Shown here piece after piece: positions 59,902 to 64,000 of a stretch of DNA of 64,000 nucleotides (positions within the stretch are counted from its first letter, which is position 1; each line of letters starts with the position of its first letter). Made by a program: the position numbers and the translations under genes. This stretch comes from Enterobacter asburiae. GTDB lineage: Bacteria > Pseudomonadota > Gammaproteobacteria > Enterobacterales > Enterobacteriaceae. The stretch lies in contig NZ_JAKCMV010000012.1 in NCBI RefSeq assembly GCF_021440515.1, positions 1-64,000 of the forward strand, in the 5' to 3' direction. The notes below the pieces were generated by a model, which saw nothing but the letters and a program-made list of their open reading frames with translations, was not told the DNA's origin and did no database searches.

Positions 59902-60747
59902 TTACAGCGAAGCTTTTTGCTGCGTGGCGGAAGTCGTTTCTTTCTCCTCTTCCACACAGGTGTCGCACGGTAAGTGGCGACCAATCAGTTTGCGATAGCC
60001 AAATGCGCCCAGCGCTGCCCCTACAATCGGCCCGAACAGCGGCACGAGGAAGTAAGGGATGTCTTTGCCACCGGTGAAGGCCACGTCGCCCCAGCCCGCA
60101 AAGAAGGCGAAGGTTTTCGGCCCTAAATCACGCGCCGGGTTCATCGCAAAGCCGGTTAATGGGCCCATTGATGCACCAATCACGGCAATCAGAAGGCCAA
60201 TCAGCAGCGGTGCCAGCGGGCCGCGCGGGATGCCGTTGCCGTCATCGCCCAGCGCCATAATGACGCCCATCAGAATAGCGGTAATGACCATTTCAACTGC
60301 GAACGCCTGCACAAAATTGATATGCGGGTTCGGATAGGTTGAGAAGATACCCGCCAGATCCAGACTCTCGACGCTGCCGCGCACCATATGATGCGTCTGT
60401 TCGAAGTCGATGAAAAGATTGTAATAAAGCCCGTAAACTAACGCCGCTGCGCAAAAGGCGCCGGCAAATTGCGAAATGATAAAGGGAGCCACTTTGCGTC
60501 TGTCGAAGCACGCGAAAAGCCACAGCGCGATGGTCACCGCCGGGTTAAGATGTGCGCCAGAAACCCCTGCGGTCAGGTAGATGGCCATTGCCACGCCCAG
60601 ACCCCAGATAATACTGATTTCCCACTGACCAAAACTGGCACCCGCCACTTTCAGTGCAGCGACACAGCCCACTCCGAAAAATATCAACAACCCGGTACCA
60701 AGGAACTCGGCGATGCACTGGCCTTTTAAGGTTGATGTCTGACTCAT
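59902..60747 (-). CDS. glpF: Glycerol facilitator (aquaglyceroporin)
   Basis: Six-helix MIP channel of 281 residues with both NPA boxes: GAHLNPAVT and GFAMNPARD. C-terminus HLPCDTCVEEEKETTSATQQ is cytoplasmic. ATG at 60747; the longer frame to 60825 lies in the leader. It heads glpFKX and is divergent from zapB. Confidence 0.97.
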   Translation of the reverse strand: MSQTSTLKGQCIAEFLGTGLLIFFGVGCVAALKVAGASFGQWEISIIWGLGVAMAIYLTAGVSGAHLNPAVTIALWLFACFDRRKVAPFIISQFAGAFCAAALVYGLYYNLFIDFEQTHHMVRGSVESLDLAGIFSTYPNPHINFVQAFAVEMVITAILMGVIMALGDDGNGIPRGPLAPLLIGLLIAVIGASMGPLTGFAMNPARDLGPKTFAFFAGWGDVAFTGGKDIPYFLVPLFGPIVGAALGAFGYRKLIGRHLPCDTCVEEEKETTSATQQKASL

Positions 60748-60943
60748 AATCGGAATCCTGAAGAAAATTGAATGATTTATTGTTAGCGTGGCAGCCCGTG
60801 ACGAGCCACGATGTCGTGTAGACATACTGTTAATTTATCGTTAACGAGCAAAAACGAGAAATATCGAAATCAAAATGTGTGGTCTGTGTCAATAAAATGA
60901 GCGTTTTCGCGCCATAAAGCGCGTTTTTGCATCAGAATGATAA

Positions 60944-60959
60944 TGTGAGCTGAATCATT
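60944..60959. promoter_or_regulatory. Candidate CRP site in the glpF-zapB spacer
   Basis: TGTGA-GCTGAA-TCATT keeps a full left arm and a partial right arm, about 197 bases before glpF. CRP and GlpR control glpFK in E. coli, but I could not place GlpR operators with confidence. The rest of this 402-base spacer holds a TATAAT at 61093 pointing to zapB and no gene. Confidence 0.4.
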
Positions 60960-61149
60960 TCATTGACGCATATGTTAACAATTACGGGGTATATGACGCG
61001 AACGCACCAGGATGAGGCCGAAAAGTGTTGCAAACCGCAATCTGCGCGGCATGCCGCTGGACAGGGGCGGCGGGGCTTCATACAATCGGCACTATAATTA
61101 CGCGCGTTTACGTTAAAGCGTCGCCTTGCAATTCAGGAGAGGTAGGATC

Positions 61150-61389
61150 ATGTCTTTAGAAGTGTTTGAGAAACTGGAATCGAAAGTACAGCAGGCGATT
61201 GACACCATCACGCTGCTGCAAATGGAAATTGAAGAGCTGAAAGAAAAGAACAACTCGCTGGCGCAGGAAGTACAGACTGCTCAGCACGGTCGCGAAGAGC
61301 TGGAGCGTGAAAACCACCAGCTGCGCGAACAGCAGAACGGCTGGCAGGATCGTTTACAGGCGCTGCTGGGGCGTATGGAAGAGGTTTAA
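61150..61389 (+). CDS. zapB: ZapB, cell division coiled-coil protein
   Basis: A 79-residue coiled coil that joins ZapA to MatP at the FtsZ ring. Heptads run from [18 protein letters not shown] through [18 protein letters not shown] at 61150 follows AGGAGAGG. Divergent from glpF, with its own terminator. Confidence 0.97.
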   Translation: MSLEVFEKLESKVQQAIDTITLLQMEIEELKEKNNSLAQEVQTAQHGREELERENHQLREQQNGWQDRLQALLGRMEEV

Positions 61390-61403
61390 TTCCGAATCCG
61401 AAC

Positions 61404-61432
61404 AAAAGGCATTCTAAAGGGATGCCTTTTTT
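61404..61432 (+). terminator. zapB terminator
   Basis: AAAAGGCAT / ATGCCTTTT with T run, 14 bases after zapB. Confidence 0.9.
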
Positions 61433-61476
61433 ATTTATGGAGAATATTATCGCTTGATACTCACAAGGAATGCGAG

Positions 61477-62145
61477 ATGACAAGACGAAGCGATATTATC
61501 GATAATTCTGACAGATATATAACCCGCAATTCTCGATACGGTCTTATCTATACAGAAAATTTGGGGTGGATCGATTTAGGGCACGCTAATCCTGACGGGG
61601 CTGAACATTTATGGCAGCAGATGACCATGCCTGGCGGAGGAGATAATGAGTGGTTCGACGTTCGATATTTCCAAAGCATGTCTAAAAACATCTTCGGATT
61701 AAAGTCGACAACAGGAGTATATCGTCATTATCAGGTTCGTAGGGGTTTAAGTGATTATGTTCTTAAAGGTGTCGCTTTATCGATTTTTATGAACACTTCC
61801 CACCAGTTTGAGTCGCTACAAGGTTCCTGGCCCTACGTTCTCATCACAGACAGCGGATACAGCGCTGAAGATTTAGTCTCGAATCTTTTCGGTTTTTGCC
61901 AGGCCGTAGATTTCGCTGACTACACGCCTTTTTTACAAATCAGCCCCAAAGAAAAAGCGTATCGTATTTGGGATTACTACGGTCCCGTCGGTGAGATAAA
62001 AAACAGGGGTGCTATTCCATTATTGTTTCCTGATCCCATAGATACAAATGCAAAACTGGAGCCTTCCTCCGGGCACTTACCTGCATTTATGAGCGCAATC
62101 GAGCCGGTAAACGATCCTTATTGTGTTAGGGAGATACTCATTTGA
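61477..62145 (+). CDS. DUF4056-like protein of unknown function
   Basis: Not present between zapB and rraA in K-12. The 222-residue protein has no signal peptide or membrane segment. RYGLIYTENLGWIDLGHA (20-37) and SGYSAEDLVSNLFGF (126-140) resemble, from memory, the conserved blocks of DUF4056. The DLGH and SHQFES histidines could be functional, but no activity is known. ATG follows AAGGA at 61465. It is clearly A+T-richer than its neighbours (20 G/C in the 60 bases from 61501), a sign of transfer. The stop overlaps the start of the next gene. Confidence 0.7.
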   Translation: MTRRSDIIDNSDRYITRNSRYGLIYTENLGWIDLGHANPDGAEHLWQQMTMPGGGDNEWFDVRYFQSMSKNIFGLKSTTGVYRHYQVRRGLSDYVLKGVALSIFMNTSHQFESLQGSWPYVLITDSGYSAEDLVSNLFGFCQAVDFADYTPFLQISPKEKAYRIWDYYGPVGEIKNRGAIPLLFPDPIDTNAKLEPSSGHLPAFMSAIEPVNDPYCVREILI

Positions 62146-62537
62146 AGAAATATAGCCTTCCTGTCATCACTGTTTCACTCCTGTTACTGGCTCTGCTTTT
62201 TTGCCTAATTGTCACCCGGCCTTTTGCTGACGAACAGTACACACAAAGCAATCTTCTCAAATATTATCTCTTAACGCCGAAGCCTCTTATGGACGCGCCA
62301 AGAGTGGCATCCGAGTGGTACTTCACAAGTCGAACCGATGAAGGTAGCGGCTTGCAGATAAGCACTCTTAATTTCACCCATATTTCACCAGCTGACATTC
62401 AGCGTTTGAGCGATGAACTTGAGGGCTATGTGGATAGCTATCCGGATCGACGTGCAACAATGGGCATCGCGGCAGAGGAAAACAAAGGCATGTTTGAACT
62501 GCGGGTGACGCATTACGCGTCAGGTGACGATCGCTAA
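62142..62537 (+). CDS. Small membrane-anchored protein of unknown function
   Basis: A 131-residue protein with one N-terminal hydrophobic helix (about residues 6-27) and a soluble C-terminal domain of about 100 residues, probably periplasmic. It starts with TTG at 62142, which overlaps the preceding stop (TTGA) and has AGGGAGA 8 bases before it, so it is translationally coupled. I do not recognise the family. Its pairing with the cytosolic DUF4056-like protein suggests a joint function. Confidence 0.65.
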   Translation: MKKYSLPVITVSLLLLALLFCLIVTRPFADEQYTQSNLLKYYLLTPKPLMDAPRVASEWYFTSRTDEGSGLQISTLNFTHISPADIQRLSDELEGYVDSYPDRRATMGIAAEENKGMFELRVTHYASGDDR

Positions 62538-62541
62538 AACG

Positions 62542-62573
62542 AAAGGCCATCTGATTTGCAGATGGCCTTTTTG
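62542..62573. terminator. Bidirectional terminator, unknown pair / rraA
   Basis: AAAGGCCATCTG / CAGATGGCCTTT with a short loop, A run on one side and T run on the other. It ends both the unknown pair and rraA. Confidence 0.9.
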
Positions 62574-62575
62574 CT

Positions 62576-63061
62576 TTATTCGATATCCAGCGGATCTTCG
62601 GAAAGGATAATGCCGGTGTTGTCGGCATACAGGTGGTCGCCAGAGAAGAAGGTCACGCCGCCGAAATTGACGCGAATATCGCTTTCGCCGATCCCTTCTC
62701 CCGCTGCGCCCGCCGGGATAGCCGCAATGGCCTGAATCCCAATATCCAGCTCTTCCAGGTCATCAACCTGGCGGACTGAACCGTACACCACAATGCCTTC
62801 CCATTCGTTCTGGGCGGCGAGGCGAGCGAGGTCGGCATCAATCAGCGCACGACGCGTAGAGCCGCCGCCATCGACCAGCAGGATACGACCACGGCCGTTC
62901 TGTTCGAGCAGATCGTACAGCAACCCGTTATCCTCGAAACATTTCACCGTAATAATTTGTCCGCCAAACGACGACCGTCCTCCGAAGTTGGAAAACAGGG
63001 GTTCAACGACGTTGACATCTTCCTGGTAGATGTCACAAAGTTCGGATGTATCGTATTTCAT
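62576..63061 (-). CDS. rraA: RraA, regulator of ribonuclease E activity
   Basis: A trimeric protein that binds and inhibits RNase E, also found to be an aldolase-fold relative of HMG/CHA aldolases. 161 residues. [20 protein letters not shown] and [21 protein letters not shown] are signature segments; PVNFGG-type end [20 protein letters not shown]. It follows menA, which is 92 bases upstream on the same strand. Confidence 0.97.
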   Translation of the reverse strand: MKYDTSELCDIYQEDVNVVEPLFSNFGGRSSFGGQIITVKCFEDNGLLYDLLEQNGRGRILLVDGGGSTRRALIDADLARLAAQNEWEGIVVYGSVRQVDDLEELDIGIQAIAAIPAGAAGEGIGESDIRVNFGGVTFFSGDHLYADNTGIILSEDPLDIE

Positions 63062-63153
63062 AGGCTTAACGCTCTGTTGCTGCGAGTGATTTCAGTATAT
63101 CGCGCGAAACGCATTGTTTGCAAAATCATCAATTGTTAATTGATATTTGTCAG

Positions 63154-64000
63154 TTAAGCCAGCACCTGACTTAAGACAATTCCAATCACAAACAACAGGT
63201 TAGTCAGCAGCGCCCCTTTTACCGTGCGTTCGAGCATCGGTGGCATGGCGGCCGGGCTGAGCGCGTTCATGACATAACGCGCCTGCTTCACCAGCAGCGG
63301 AGCCGCCAGAATAAACAGCCAGCCCCACAGGCTGTGCAGCGAAATCAGGTTAAACAGCGCCAGACACACCAGCGCACCCATCAGCAGGCAGGCGTGATAG
63401 CGACGCGCGTTCACCGGCCCCAGACGCACCGCCAGCGTGTTCTTCCCGTTCTCACGGTCGCTGTCGATATCGCGCAGGTTGTTGATGTTCAGCACCGCCG
63501 TCGCCAGCAAACCACACGCCGTTGCAGGCAGGAACAGGGCAGGGATGAGGGTGTGAGCCTGAAGATACCAGCTTCCCATCACGCTCAGCCAGCCGAAGAA
63601 CACCAGCACGGATATATCACCTAAACCAATGTATCCATACGGACGCGTCCCGACCGTATAGGTGATGGCCGCGATAATAGCGAGCAGGCCAAGCACCATA
63701 AAGCCAATGAAATCGGCGGGGGTTTTACAGGCCACCGACACCAGCGCAAGGCCGGAAAGACAAATCAGAGCGACGGTGATAATCAGCGCGCGTTTCATCT
63801 GCGCCTGGGTGATCGCCCCTTTCTGCATCCCGCGCAGCGGCCCGATACGGTCAGGCTTGTCGCTGCCTTTTACCGCATCGCCATAGTCGTTCGCGAGGTT
63901 AGAGAGAATTTGCAGCAGGCCAGCGGTGACAAGCGCCAGGGCGGCGACCAGCGGATCGAAATGACCCTGCCACCAGGCAAGGGCGGTGCCTACGACAATC
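63154..64000 (-). CDS. menA: 1,4-dihydroxy-2-naphthoate octaprenyltransferase, partial
   Basis: A UbiA-family membrane prenyltransferase of menaquinone synthesis. The open frame runs past the internal ATG at 63828 to the window end, so the gene is cut and lacks about 27 N-terminal residues compared with E. coli (308). The visible start reads IVVGTALAWWQGHFDP, then the NDYGDAVKGSD metal/diphosphate motif, then multiple hydrophobic segments. Only the first codons are missing. Confidence 0.95.
   Translation of the reverse strand, partial: IVVGTALAWWQGHFDPLVAALALVTAGLLQILSNLANDYGDAVKGSDKPDRIGPLRGMQKGAITQAQMKRALIITVALICLSGLALVSVACKTPADFIGFMVLGLLAIIAAITYTVGTRPYGYIGLGDISVLVFFGWLSVMGSWYLQAHTLIPALFLPATACGLLATAVLNINNLRDIDSDRENGKNTLAVRLGPVNARRYHACLLMGALVCLALFNLISLHSLWGWLFILAAPLLVKQARYVMNALSPAAMPPMLERTVKGALLTNLLFVIGIVLSQVLA

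Overview
This 64 kb window is a chromosomal segment of an enterobacterium close to Escherichia and Salmonella, most probably the Enterobacter/Lelliottia group. The order of core genes matches the rrnA-to-menA stretch of the E. coli K-12 chromosome, and most core proteins have K-12-like lengths. The accessory genes differ: an ABC-type rhamnose transporter, an AzlCD exporter, a PIN/ribbon-helix-helix toxin-antitoxin pair, an SLC13 transporter and an unknown gene pair beside zapB. Species assignment is inference from gene content; no database was consulted.

Layout. Bases 1-14 are the 3' tail of a 5S rRNA, so an rRNA operon ends here. Next come mobBA (molybdenum cofactor), yihD, srkA-dsbA (Cpx-linked envelope stress), yihG, polA, the sRNA Spot 42, engB, the sRNA CsrC, yihI and hemN. 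Nitrogen control (yshB, glnG-glnL-glnA) and typA follow, then a translationally coupled yihX-yihY-dtd-fabY operon. From 20.6 to 22.3 kb lies an accessory island: an esterase preceded by a LexA-type box, and a VapBC-like pair. The formate dehydrogenase-O block (fdhE-fdoI-fdoH-fdoG, with an in-frame selenocysteine UGA, and divergent fdhD) occupies 22.4-29.1 kb, followed by a DUF1471 protein, azlCD and a divergent XRE-cupin regulator.

From 31.2 to 44.1 kb is an enlarged L-rhamnose locus. On the minus strand run rhaB-rhaA-rhaD, a four-gene ABC transporter, an iron alcohol dehydrogenase and rhaM. On the plus strand are the activators rhaS-rhaR. The H+ symporter rhaT follows on the minus strand. 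The cell therefore appears to have two rhamnose uptake systems and its own lactaldehyde-reducing enzyme in one locus.

From 44.4 kb to the end are sodA, yiiM, cpxA-cpxR facing cpxP (with CpxQ in its 3' UTR), fieF, pfkA, sbp, cdh, an SLC13 transporter, tpiA, yiiQ, yiiR, fpr, glpF-glpK-glpX, zapB, an A+T-rich two-gene insert (DUF4056-like protein plus small membrane protein), rraA and menA, which is cut by the window end.

Two families of short palindromic repeats, REP/BIME elements and a CCCTCTCCC/GGGAGAGGG family, punctuate the intergenic spaces. Molybdenum-cofactor genes and FDH-O share a pathway: MobA makes the guanine dinucleotide cofactor that FdoG needs.
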